Shown here one piece after another: positions 7,987 to 15,890 of a stretch of DNA of 42,675 bases. How positions within the stretch are numbered: the first letter of the stretch is position 1; every line of letters starts with the position of its first letter. Made by a program: the position numbers and the translations under genes. The notes beneath the pieces were generated by a model. That model was not told where the DNA came from and did not search any database. It saw only the letters and a program-made list of their open reading frames with translations. This stretch comes from an uncultured Peptoniphilus sp. GTDB taxonomy: Bacteria > Bacillota > Clostridia > Tissierellales > Peptoniphilaceae. The stretch is taken from contig NZ_CAMQAY010000011.1 in assembly GCF_946998875.1 (NCBI RefSeq), positions 1 through 42,675 of the forward strand, read 5' to 3'.

Positions 7987-10324
7987 TGACAATCCCCCTA
8001 TTAATATGTCCCTTAGTCACCTGTTGGTACTTGTTTTCTAATTTCTTTTTTATCTTTTTAAAGTCATCTTCCTTGTAATTTTTGTATAATTTTACAACAT
8101 CATCTGTAAATTCATCTGCCAAGATGAGAAGGTTCACCTTGTTTTCTAGGAGTTTATTTACATATCCGTCCAGTAAAATTGGATAAGAATTAAAAATTTC
8201 CGTAAAAGTATTTTGTCTTAGGACTTCAAAGTCCACATTTTTCTCATCTCTCAAGAGATAATTTTTATACTTGCAAGTCGGACAGTTTTTCTCGTCCTTG
8301 CAATTTTTTATGACAGAGAAGGGACAGTGCTTCATAGTCATAACTGGCACTCTGCCGTAGGAAATCACATTTATCTCAGCATCATTCTTGTTAATAATTT
8401 TTTGAATTTGCCCGGAATTTAATTCTGGCGAAAGTGTAATAGACTTTAAGCCTAAATTACATAAAAAGTCTGAAGTGACTTTATTAAAAACATTTAGACC
8501 AATGTCGCCATTTATTTCAAGACTGTCATCCTTAAAAATATGATATTCCGAAAGATTATTTACCCAAATTCCCCTGACATTTTGATTTTTTAAAATATAT
8601 TCCCTTAAATTTTCCAGTTCATAGTAGGAATAAAACTTGTCGAGATAAATTGAAACTTCTCGATTTTTATGTTTTTTATTAAATTTTTCTAAGTCCTTGG
8701 CGCGAATTATTATCTCATCAATATCTTTTAAAGAAGATTTTTCCAAGTCCTTAAATTTATTGAAAAATACTTTAATTTTACTTTTTTTATCTTTATTTTT
8801 CTTTTCAAAATTTTTATTTTCTAAATTATTTTCTATTTCAAACCTATCAATTGAGCCCTCTAAAATTCTATTTTCTAAAATTTTTGTGGCTTCTCTTCTA
8901 AGTTCATTGATGGCAGAAATTGGCAGGAAGGCATTGTCGTCTAAATCAAGGTCAATATTTTTTACACGGAAAATACTGTCTCCCGTCTTAGAAATATTTT
9001 CAATGACTCTTTCTCTATCTAGTCCAGATTTTTTTGCCACTTCAACCACTCTATCAAGTTCAAAATTTGTAGATAAGTCCCCAGTTTTTACCTTAATAAG
9101 AGGTCTTTCGCCAATTTTTATCCTTAAATCTATATCTAATTCTCTTTTGTAGTCAAAATTTTCAATTTTTTCATCAACTTTTTCATAAAGTTTTTTTGAA
9201 AAAGTTCTATTTATTTTAGAATTTAAAATTGGAGCCTTAAATAAATTTATCTCATGAGGAATATTTGCCTCATAGAAGGAATTTGACCTCATTCCAAATC
9301 TTCCACTGCTAGAAATAAATTCTAGACCGTCGCCCTCAAATACATCTTCATCAAAAATTACTTTCGCAGAGTTTTTTGTCGCCCCAAGAACTTTTCCAAC
9401 TTCAACGCCTCTGTTGTCAGGTCTATCAGATGATATGAAGTCATTTCCAAAGTCGCCATTAAAAAGTCCCTTGGTAAAGCCTCTGTTAAAAACTTGCTCT
9501 GTATCATTTTTATCCTCTAAAGTTAGTTTGCCTTCCAAGGATTTTTTGTAGGATGACACAACTGTGTAGACATATTCTGGGTTTTTCATTCGCCCTTCAA
9601 TTTTTAAGGAGTAGCCACCAGAATTTATTATTTTTGCCACGTCATCTAGGGTGTTTAAGTCCTTTGGAGAAATATAGTAAAGTCTCTTTCCAATTTTATT
9701 TCCATCAAAATCTAAAATTTCATATGACTTCCTGCAAGCTTGGGCACACTCTCCGCGATTGCCAGACTTGCCACCTATCATAGAAGACATGAGGCACTCG
9801 CCAGAGTAACAAACGCATAGGGCTCCGTGAATAAAGGTCTCCACATCAATGTCTAGCTCCCTAATTTTTTCTAGTTCAAAAAGAGGAGTTTCACGAGCAA
9901 GAACTACTCTTGTAAAACCCATGTCCTTTAAAAATTTTGCTCCGTAAAAATTATTTACTGCCATTTGAGTTGATGCATGAACTTCAAAATCTGGGAAGTT
10001 CTTTCGGATTTCCCAAGCTATACCTAAATCTTGTAAGATAAGTGCGTCAACTCCAATTTCATAAAGCATCTTCACCCTATCCATGGCTCTTTTTATTTCA
10101 AAATCAGCAATTAAAATGTTAAAGGTAATATAAATTTTTACGCCTCTTAGGTGAGCGTAGTTAATTGCTTCCATTAACTCTTCCTTGTCGAAGTTTTTTG
10201 CCTTAGCCCTGGCGGAAAATTCGTCATAGCCCAAATAAACAGCATTAGCACCTGCCGATACAGCAGCCCTTAGGGCAGCCATATCACCAGCAGGTGCTAG
10301 GAGTTCATATTTACTTTTCTTCAT
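7979..10324 (-). CDS. U32-family peptidase-like protein, long form (RlhA-like)
   Basis: A 781-residue U32 protein starting ELLAPAGDMAALRAAVSAGA, the standard TIM-barrel start. It has the cysteine signatures GALCVCYSGECL and GECAQACRKSY, and a second Cys group near the C-terminus (HCPFSVIKNC, NCPTCKYK) fitting an iron-sulfur site. U32 proteins named as peptidases include RNA hydroxylases: RlhA acts on 23S rRNA C2501 and TrhP on tRNA U34. The long form with a C-terminal extension resembles RlhA more than TrhP; an RNA-hydroxylation role is inferred. It overlaps zapA by 14 bases. A second, shorter U32 protein is at 37458-38687. Confidence 0.85.
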   Translation of the reverse strand: MKKSKYELLAPAGDMAALRAAVSAGANAVYLGYDEFSARAKAKNFDKEELMEAINYAHLRGVKIYITFNILIADFEIKRAMDRVKMLYEIGVDALILQDLGIAWEIRKNFPDFEVHASTQMAVNNFYGAKFLKDMGFTRVVLARETPLFELEKIRELDIDVETFIHGALCVCYSGECLMSSMIGGKSGNRGECAQACRKSYEILDFDGNKIGKRLYYISPKDLNTLDDVAKIINSGGYSLKIEGRMKNPEYVYTVVSSYKKSLEGKLTLEDKNDTEQVFNRGFTKGLFNGDFGNDFISSDRPDNRGVEVGKVLGATKNSAKVIFDEDVFEGDGLEFISSSGRFGMRSNSFYEANIPHEINLFKAPILNSKINRTFSKKLYEKVDEKIENFDYKRELDIDLRIKIGERPLIKVKTGDLSTNFELDRVVEVAKKSGLDRERVIENISKTGDSIFRVKNIDLDLDDNAFLPISAINELRREATKILENRILEGSIDRFEIENNLENKNFEKKNKDKKSKIKVFFNKFKDLEKSSLKDIDEIIIRAKDLEKFNKKHKNREVSIYLDKFYSYYELENLREYILKNQNVRGIWVNNLSEYHIFKDDSLEINGDIGLNVFNKVTSDFLCNLGLKSITLSPELNSGQIQKIINKNDAEINVISYGRVPVMTMKHCPFSVIKNCKDEKNCPTCKYKNYLLRDEKNVDFEVLRQNTFTEIFNSYPILLDGYVNKLLENKVNLLILADEFTDDVVKLYKNYKEDDFKKIKKKLENKYQQVTKGHINRGIVSG

Positions 10325-10862
10325 AAAGACTTTCCAGTTCTCTTGTCAAATCAATTATTCTTCTCGATGCATTGTTGTTTTTTTCTTCTAGTGTGGAAAT
10401 ATTTCCTTCAAGTTTTTGAATTTCTTCTTTTAAATCAGTAATTTCTTTATTTTTTTCAAGAAGATCTCTATTTACTTTCCTATTTCTGTCCTCTACATCA
10501 AGAGTTTTCTGTTGAAGTTCTCTGAAATTTGTATTTACTTTTTTATTTTCTTCTTCAAAAATTGAAAGTTGCTTCTTTAAATCTTTAATTTCTTCCATTT
10601 TTTCGATGATTTCTTTTTTGTCATCGTCTAAATTTGCCAAGTCATTCCTGTCAGACTTCATCTTTTCAAAATCATCTAAAAGGTTTAAGGCGCAGAGCAC
10701 AAGAGTCTGCACTTGATTCAATTTAAAATTACTCTTTGCAGTTTCCTTGATCTTCATGTCAAGATCTGCTGCAAGCTCTTTAATGTAATCTTCCTTGTCA
10801 TTACCCTTGACATAAAATTTCATGTCGTCAATAGTGACTTCGATTCTCTTTGTATCGGACAT
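10311..10862 (-). CDS. zapA: Cell division protein ZapA with long coiled coil
   Basis: The first ~75 residues are a ZapA domain (RIEVTIDDMKFYVKGNDKED, then a helix around QTLVLCALNLLDDF). ZapA binds and bundles FtsZ at the division ring. Residues ~75-183 are a continuous heptad-like Glu/Lys/Leu helix, so the protein is about twice the usual 85-100 residues. AAGGAGG precedes the ATG. It lies between pheT and the U32 gene, matching the pheST-zapA-mutS2 order of other Firmicutes. Confidence 0.85.
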   Translation of the reverse strand: MSDTKRIEVTIDDMKFYVKGNDKEDYIKELAADLDMKIKETAKSNFKLNQVQTLVLCALNLLDDFEKMKSDRNDLANLDDDKKEIIEKMEEIKDLKKQLSIFEEENKKVNTNFRELQQKTLDVEDRNRKVNRDLLEKNKEITDLKEEIQKLEGNISTLEEKNNNASRRIIDLTRELESLYEEK

Positions 10863-10872
10863 AATAGCCTCC

Positions 10873-13248
10873 TTAGGATCTTAGTTTAGCTTTAATTTCG
10901 CTTTCAATCTCAGCAACTATTTTTTCACAAATTTCTGTAACTTCAGCATCTTCAAGAGTTCTGTCGGCTGCTCTAAATACAAGTGAGAAGGCTACAGATT
11001 TCTTTCCTTCTTCTATATTTTCACCTTGGTAAATGTCAAACACCTTAAAGGATTCCAAAAGTTCTTTGCCATATTTTTTAGAGATCTTTTCAAGTTCAAC
11101 TGAGTCAATATCTCTATCCATAACAAAGGCAAAGTCCCTCTTCATAGTTGGGTACTTAGGAAGTTCTTTGTAAGTGTAATTGCCAATAGTGTTTTCAACA
11201 ATTTTGTCAAAGTCAAGTTCTGCTACATAGGCCTTTTTCTTTAAACCATAATTTTCAAGAACCTTTGGATGAACTTCTCCTAAGACGCCAAGGCTTTCGC
11301 CCTTTAAAATAAATTCAGCTGACCTACCTGGGTGCAAGAAGCTAACTTCCTTTCTTCTAACTTCAAGGTCTTCAATGCCAAGATACCACAAGAGCTTTTC
11401 AATAGATTCCTTTAAATAATAAAAATCTCCTAAATCATAAAAGCCCATTGTTAGTTTTAACTTTTCGGCAGGTAACTCACCATCTGTTGGGAAGAAGGTA
11501 TTTCCAATTTCAAATCCGCCAACATTTTCGTTGCCCCTAACATAGTTTTTGGCAAGGGCATCAATCATAGAAGGCACAATAGTTGTCCTCATAATTGAAT
11601 AATCTTCTCCAAGTGGATTTAAAATTCTTATAATATTTTTTTCATCTTCTTTATAATTTGCCTTTTCATAAGAAGATGGGCTGACAAAGGAGTAAGTCAT
11701 AAATTCAGAGTAACCAAGACCAATTAAAAGATTTTTGATTCTGTCTTCAACATTTCTAAATCTTGGCTTTCTTCCTACAGTTAATGTTCCCTTTAATTTC
11801 TTAGGTTCTACATTGTCGTAGCCATATATTCTTGCAACTTCTTCTATTAAATCTTCTTCGATGCCAAGGTCAAGTCTCACGCTTGGGATTTTTGCAAGAA
11901 GATAATCTTCTTTGACTTCAGTTTCAATTTCAAGTCTATTTAAAATATTTTTAACTTCATCTATTGTAAAGTCCACGCCAATTAAGTCATTAACTTTTTC
12001 TAGTCTTAATTTTATTTCTTTTGGAGCCTTATCAAAATCTCCCACATCTTTACTTCCGCCAACAACTTCAGCAATGCCTAACATTTCTGCAAGTTGGCAA
12101 ACTCTATCAACAGCAGTCTTGGCAAGATTTGGGTCGATTCCCTTTTCAAATCTTGAAGAAGCTTCACTTCTAAGGTTAAGTCTTCTTGAAGTCTTTCTGA
12201 TGTTTTCTTTGTTGAAGTTTGCACCTTCTAAAAGTACATTTACAGTTTTTTCTGTAATTTCAGAATCAAGTCCGCCCATTATTCCTGCTAGTCCTATTAT
12301 TTCACTGCCGTCAGTGATTAAAATGTCGTCACTTGTAAGTTTTCTTGTTTCGCCATCGAGAGTTACAGTTTCTTCGCCATCTTTTGCCATTCTAACCACA
12401 ATTTTTTTGTTCTTTAGGCTGTCTAAATCAAAGGCATGAAGAGGCTGACCGTACTCAAGCATTACAAAGTTTGTTAAATCAACTATATTTGAAATTGGTC
12501 TAACTCCTGCTTGCATAAGATAAGCTTGTATCCAAAGTGGAGATGGCCCAATCTTTATATTTTTAAGGATTTTTGAATAATATCTATTGCAGTTTTCAGT
12601 TTCGATAACTATATCGTCAAAATGATCAGAAAAATCATCTACTTCATTTTCTATTTTAATTTCATTGTGCTTAGTCTTTAAATCAAAGGATGCAGCAGTT
12701 TCTACAGCCATGCCCATTATGCTAAGACAGTCAGGTCTATTTGGAGTGATTTCAAGTTCCAAAATGTCGCTATCCATGAAGAGAGTTTCCAAAGCAGACT
12801 TTCCAATTTCAGTTCCTTCTGGGAAGATAAAAATACCATTTCTCGCTTCCTTAGGAATAACTGAATTGTCAAAGCCAAGTTCTTCAAGAGAACAAAGCAT
12901 TCCATTGGATTCAACTCCACGAAGTTTTCCCTTTTTAATCTTTACGCCACCAGCAACAGTAGAGCCGTGAAGGGCAACAGGAACTATGGCGCCTTCAAAA
13001 ACATTTGGTGCACCAGTTACAATTTGTAAAACTTCGTCACCCACATTTACAGAGCAAATAACAAGCTTGTCTGCGTCGGGATGCTTTTCTATTTTTTCAA
13101 TTTTTCCAACTACAATTTTATCTAAACCTTCTGATGGAATAATAACAGATTCAACATGGGAACCAGAATTAGAAAGTCCATCTGCAAGTTTTTTTACATC
13201 AAAATCGAAATCAACATAATCTTTAAGCCATTTAATCGGTAATAACAT
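10873..13248 (-). CDS. pheT: Phenylalanyl-tRNA synthetase beta subunit
   Basis: A 791-residue subunit of the (alpha-beta)2 PheRS. Domains in order: an N-terminal EMAP/tRNA-binding domain (residues ~40-150, KIEKHPDADKLVICSVNVG), B3/B4 editing domain, B5, a catalytic-like core, and a C-terminal ferredoxin-like anticodon-binding domain (YPTMKRDFAFVMDRDI to the end). The start MLLPIKWLKDYVDF at 13248 is preceded by AAGGAG at six bases; a longer in-frame extension has no such site and runs into pheS. It lies ten bases after pheS. Confidence 0.97.
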   Translation of the reverse strand: MLLPIKWLKDYVDFDFDVKKLADGLSNSGSHVESVIIPSEGLDKIVVGKIEKIEKHPDADKLVICSVNVGDEVLQIVTGAPNVFEGAIVPVALHGSTVAGGVKIKKGKLRGVESNGMLCSLEELGFDNSVIPKEARNGIFIFPEGTEIGKSALETLFMDSDILELEITPNRPDCLSIMGMAVETAASFDLKTKHNEIKIENEVDDFSDHFDDIVIETENCNRYYSKILKNIKIGPSPLWIQAYLMQAGVRPISNIVDLTNFVMLEYGQPLHAFDLDSLKNKKIVVRMAKDGEETVTLDGETRKLTSDDILITDGSEIIGLAGIMGGLDSEITEKTVNVLLEGANFNKENIRKTSRRLNLRSEASSRFEKGIDPNLAKTAVDRVCQLAEMLGIAEVVGGSKDVGDFDKAPKEIKLRLEKVNDLIGVDFTIDEVKNILNRLEIETEVKEDYLLAKIPSVRLDLGIEEDLIEEVARIYGYDNVEPKKLKGTLTVGRKPRFRNVEDRIKNLLIGLGYSEFMTYSFVSPSSYEKANYKEDEKNIIRILNPLGEDYSIMRTTIVPSMIDALAKNYVRGNENVGGFEIGNTFFPTDGELPAEKLKLTMGFYDLGDFYYLKESIEKLLWYLGIEDLEVRRKEVSFLHPGRSAEFILKGESLGVLGEVHPKVLENYGLKKKAYVAELDFDKIVENTIGNYTYKELPKYPTMKRDFAFVMDRDIDSVELEKISKKYGKELLESFKVFDIYQGENIEEGKKSVAFSLVFRAADRTLEDAEVTEICEKIVAEIESEIKAKLRS

Positions 13249-13258
13249 TTCTATCTCC

Positions 13259-14281
13259 TTAAAATTGTTCCAAGAACTTCTTGTTGTTTTCAAACATCAT
13301 TCTAATATCTGTGATCTTGTATCTAACCATTGCAATTCTGTCGATACCCATACCAAAGGCAAAGCCAGAATATTTTTCAGGGTCAATGCCACAGTTTCTA
13401 AGAACATTAGGGTGAACCATTCCACATCCCAATAATTCCATTGACCATCCAGTATAGGCACAAGCCTTGCAACCCTTGCCTCCACAAGATGGACAAGTAG
13501 TGTCAACTTCAAGACTTGGTTCAGTAAATGGGAAGTAGTGAGGTCTAAATCTAGTCTTCATGTCTTCGCCAAAGAAGGACTTAACAAAATAATTTAAAGT
13601 GTCAATTAAATTTGCAACAGAAATCTTTTCATCTACAACAAGACCTTCAAGTTGGTGGAACATTGGTGAGTGAGTAGCATCAACTTCGTCAGACCTAAAA
13701 ACTCTACCAGAACATATCATGCGAATTGGAGCGCCATGTTCCTTCATTGCCCTAATTTGAACAGGAGAAGTTTGCGACCTAAGAATTGTATTTTTGTCAA
13801 AATAAAAAGTATCAGACATATCTCTTGAAGGGTGGTCCTTTGGAGCATTTAAAAGATCAAAGTTATTTTCCACAGTTTCGATTTCTGGACCATCGTAAAC
13901 AGTAAAGCCCATATGTGTAAATAAATCTTCAAGATCCTCAAGAGTTTTCTTTAGAGGATGTCTATGTCCCAAGATAAGTTCGTCAGTCTTTAAAGTGACA
14001 TCAATTCTTTCCTCGTGAAGTTTTTCTTCCAAAATTTTGTCATTGATTTCATTTTTCTTTTCCTCAATTGACTTTTCAATAGCTTCACGCACTTCGTTGG
14101 CAAGAGCGCCCATAACAGGTCTTTCCTCATTAGAAAGATCCTTCATACCCTTTAGGATTTGAGTAAGCTCGCCCTTTTTGCCTAAGTATTTAACCTTTAA
14201 TTCATCTATTTCTTTAATTGTGTTAACTTCATTTAAAAGTTTCATGGATTCATCTTTGATTCCAAGTAATTTTTCTTTCAT
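13259..14281 (-). CDS. pheS: Phenylalanyl-tRNA synthetase alpha subunit
   Basis: A 340-residue catalytic subunit with an N-terminal coiled coil (1-90), class II motif 2 in FRPHYFPFTEPS, the Cys cluster TCPSCGGKGCKACAYTGW, and motif 3 GFAFGMGIDRIAM. Together with PheT it charges tRNA-Phe. The ATG at 14281 has GGAGG five bases upstream; a longer alternative start begins before this site. It is the first gene of the operon that continues through argS. No T-box motif is seen in the 230-bp upstream gap. Confidence 0.97.
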   Translation of the reverse strand: MKEKLLGIKDESMKLLNEVNTIKEIDELKVKYLGKKGELTQILKGMKDLSNEERPVMGALANEVREAIEKSIEEKKNEINDKILEEKLHEERIDVTLKTDELILGHRHPLKKTLEDLEDLFTHMGFTVYDGPEIETVENNFDLLNAPKDHPSRDMSDTFYFDKNTILRSQTSPVQIRAMKEHGAPIRMICSGRVFRSDEVDATHSPMFHQLEGLVVDEKISVANLIDTLNYFVKSFFGEDMKTRFRPHYFPFTEPSLEVDTTCPSCGGKGCKACAYTGWSMELLGCGMVHPNVLRNCGIDPEKYSGFAFGMGIDRIAMVRYKITDIRMMFENNKKFLEQF

Positions 14282-14306
14282 GTTGACCTCCAATTCATAA
14301 TATATA

Positions 14307-14335
14307 ATTATATCATAGTTATAAAATTTTTTTAA
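14307..14335 (-). promoter_or_regulatory. Candidate promoter of pheST operon
   Basis: TATAAT (14312-14307) has a weak -35, TTAAAA (14335-14330), at a 17-nt spacing. It lies about 26 bp before the pheS start, so the leader would be short. The AT-rich background lowers confidence. Confidence 0.4.
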
Positions 14336-14420
14336 ATAAATTCAATAGAAATTCCCATTTTATCAAGGGGTAGAGTTGAAAAATGAAAAATTTAATAGAT
14401 ATTCTATAAAATTTTAACAA

Positions 14421-14449
14421 TTGAATTTCTCGGGAAATCGTTATACAAT
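14421..14449 (+). promoter_or_regulatory. Promoter of the OB-fold protein gene
   Basis: TTGAAT (14421-14426), a 17-nt spacer and TACAAT (14444-14449) lie 64 bp before the plus-strand gene. The rest of the 14282-14513 gap holds only this and the divergent pheS promoter. Confidence 0.6.
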
Positions 14450-14513
14450 TAAATTAAGAAATATTATTAAACTATAAAGTTTAAAATATTCAAATTTAAA
14501 GGAGGTTTTTGCA

Positions 14514-15014
14514 ATGGCAAAAAAAATCAAAGGTGAAGACGGAAAAATTTATGTAGAAAAGAAGCCTTTTTACAAAAGAGTTTGGTTTATTTTATTAGTA
14601 GTAATTGTAATTATATTTGCTGTAATGCCTAAGGGTGATAAATCAAAGGATTCTACAAAAAACGCCGCTGAAACAAGTACAAAACAAATTACATATACAC
14701 CAGTTGACGCTGGCAAAATGTTGTCTGATTTAGACTCAAATGCTCTAAATGCAGAAAAAACTTATAAGGATAAGGACTTCGAAATAACTGGAAAAGTTTA
14801 TGTAATAGATAGTTCTGGAAAGTACATTGGAATAGATGGAGTTGATTCTGATTTAACTATTACAGGAATAACTTGTTACTTGCAAAATGATGAACAAAAA
14901 GATGTAGTTGCCAGCATCTCAAAGGGCTCTACTGTTGTTGTAAGAGGTCATGTAACAGATGTTGGAGAAGTCTTAGGCTATAATTTAAACATTGATGAAA
15001 TCGAAGCTAAATAA
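14514..15014 (+). CDS. Membrane-anchored OB-fold (tRNA_anti-like) protein
   Basis: A 166-residue protein with a basic N-terminus, one hydrophobic segment (residues ~24-43), a polar Ser/Thr/Lys linker (44-70), and a C-terminal domain resembling the tRNA_anti-like OB fold (DFEITGKVYVIDSSGKYIGI, then VVVRGHVTDVGEVLGYNLN). The topology suggests an extracytoplasmic OB domain. Such domains occur in many Gram-positive surface proteins of unknown ligand. It has a perfect AAAGGAGG site, its own promoter and terminator, and is transcribed opposite its neighbours, so it is a stand-alone unit. Confidence 0.7.
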   Translation: MAKKIKGEDGKIYVEKKPFYKRVWFILLVVIVIIFAVMPKGDKSKDSTKNAAETSTKQITYTPVDAGKMLSDLDSNALNAEKTYKDKDFEITGKVYVIDSSGKYIGIDGVDSDLTITGITCYLQNDEQKDVVASISKGSTVVVRGHVTDVGEVLGYNLNIDEIEAK

Positions 15015-15041
15015 AATATAATATTATACATTCAAAAAAAT

Positions 15042-15075
15042 CCTTGATTGCTGTAATAAGTAATCAAGGTTTTTT
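15042..15075 (+). terminator. Intrinsic terminator of the OB-fold gene
   Basis: CCTTGATT (15042-15049) pairs with AATCAAGG (15062-15069), followed by six T. It is 27 bases after the stop codon. Confidence 0.88.
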
Positions 15076-15083
15076 AATGGCAT

Positions 15084-15111
15084 AAAAAAACTGACTGCAA
15101 ATGCAATCAGT
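15084..15111 (-). terminator. Intrinsic terminator of tRNA-Trp
   Basis: On the minus strand ACTGATTGCA pairs with TGCAGTCAGT (one G-U), followed by seven T. It starts four bases past the tRNA CCA end. With the plus-strand terminator at 15042 it forms a convergent pair. Confidence 0.85.
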
Positions 15112-15114
15112 AAT

Positions 15115-15190
15115 TGGCAGGGGTAGCAGGACTCGAACCCACGACACTTGGTTTTGGAGACCAATGTTCTACCAACTGAACTATACCCCT
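15115..15190 (-). tRNA. trnW: tRNA-Trp (anticodon CCA)
   Basis: The 76-nt tRNA includes an encoded 3' CCA. The acceptor stem AGGGGTA/TACCCCT is perfect with discriminator G. The D arm contains AGTTGGTAG, the anticodon loop reads CTCCAAA with anticodon CCA, and the T loop has GGTTCGAGTCC. It is transcribed alone from its own promoter (15203-15231) with its own terminator. Confidence 0.97.
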
Positions 15191-15202
15191 AGGACAAGTT
15201 AT

Positions 15203-15231
15203 ATCTTAACAAAGAAAGCATGAATTGTAAA
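15203..15231 (-). promoter_or_regulatory. Promoter of tRNA-Trp
   Basis: TTTACA (15231-15226), a 17-nt spacer and TAAGAT (15208-15203) lie 13 bp before the mature tRNA 5' end. Confidence 0.65.
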
Positions 15232-15263
15232 GTTATTTTTATATTTTGTAAATTTTTCCTTGC

Positions 15264-15296
15264 AAAAAAATGTGCTGGAAAATTTCCAACACATTT
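15264..15296 (-). terminator. Intrinsic terminator after coaE
   Basis: A long minus-strand stem (AATGTGTTGGAA pairing with TTCCAGCACATT, one G-U) is followed by a T-run. It begins four bases after the coaE stop and ends the polA-coaE operon. Confidence 0.9.
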
Positions 15297-15299
15297 CTC

Positions 15300-15890
15300 T
15301 TATTTGTTTAAATTTTTCTCAACTTGTTTAAAAGTTTCTTCTAAAGTACCTGAGTTGTCAATTATGACATCTGCTTTTTTTCTCTTCTCTTCAACAGAAA
15401 TTTGCGAATTTATTTTTTTCTCTGCATAGTCCCTAGAAATTCCGTCTCTATCCATGAGCCTTCTTATCTGTGTTTGCCTATCAACATAGACAAGCCAAAT
15501 CTCGTCAAAATCAAGTCCATACTTTTTATTTATATCTTCATTTTCAAAGAGAAGGGGTATGTCAATAAATACAAGCTCCTCTTTCCCCTCAGTCTCCTTA
15601 TTTATTTTTTTATATATTTCTGGATGCATTATGCCATTTAGTTTTTGACGATGAATTTTATTTGCAAAAATAATTTCAGCCAATTTTTTTCTGTCAAGCT
15701 CGCCATTGATGTAAAGGTCGTCGCCAAATACTTTTTTGATTTTGTTTTTTACAGACTTACAATTTGCCACATCTCTTGCTATTAAATCTGCATCAACTAC
15801 CTTTATGCTCTTGTCCTTTAAATACTTTGAGACCTGGGACTTTCCCGTTGCAATTGAGCCTGTTAGACCAATGATTTTACTTTGACTCAT
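15300..15890 (-). CDS. coaE: Dephospho-CoA kinase
   Basis: A 196-residue P-loop kinase catalysing the last step of coenzyme A synthesis, ATP-dependent phosphorylation of the 3'-OH of dephospho-CoA. Walker A is GLTGSIATGKSQ. The family segments VDADLIARDVA, MHPEIYKKI, VFIDIPLLFE and a DGISRDYAEKKINSQ lid region are present. The start overlaps the polA stop by 14 bases, a polA-coaE pairing common in Firmicutes. Confidence 0.95.
   Translation of the reverse strand: MSQSKIIGLTGSIATGKSQVSKYLKDKSIKVVDADLIARDVANCKSVKNKIKKVFGDDLYINGELDRKKLAEIIFANKIHRQKLNGIMHPEIYKKINKETEGKEELVFIDIPLLFENEDINKKYGLDFDEIWLVYVDRQTQIRRLMDRDGISRDYAEKKINSQISVEEKRKKADVIIDNSGTLEETFKQVEKNLNK

Noticed and set aside
8697..9152. 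151-codon plus-strand open frame inside the U32 gene
   Set aside because: Antisense to an unmistakable conserved gene, low-complexity Ser/Leu/Phe composition, no ribosome binding site.
11912..12439. 175-codon plus-strand open frame inside pheT
   Set aside because: Shadow of pheT; Ser/Pro-rich composition, no start context, no family.
14282..14513. T-box search upstream of pheS
   Set aside because: No GGTGGAACC-type motif or terminator in the 230-bp gap; only simple promoter candidates.
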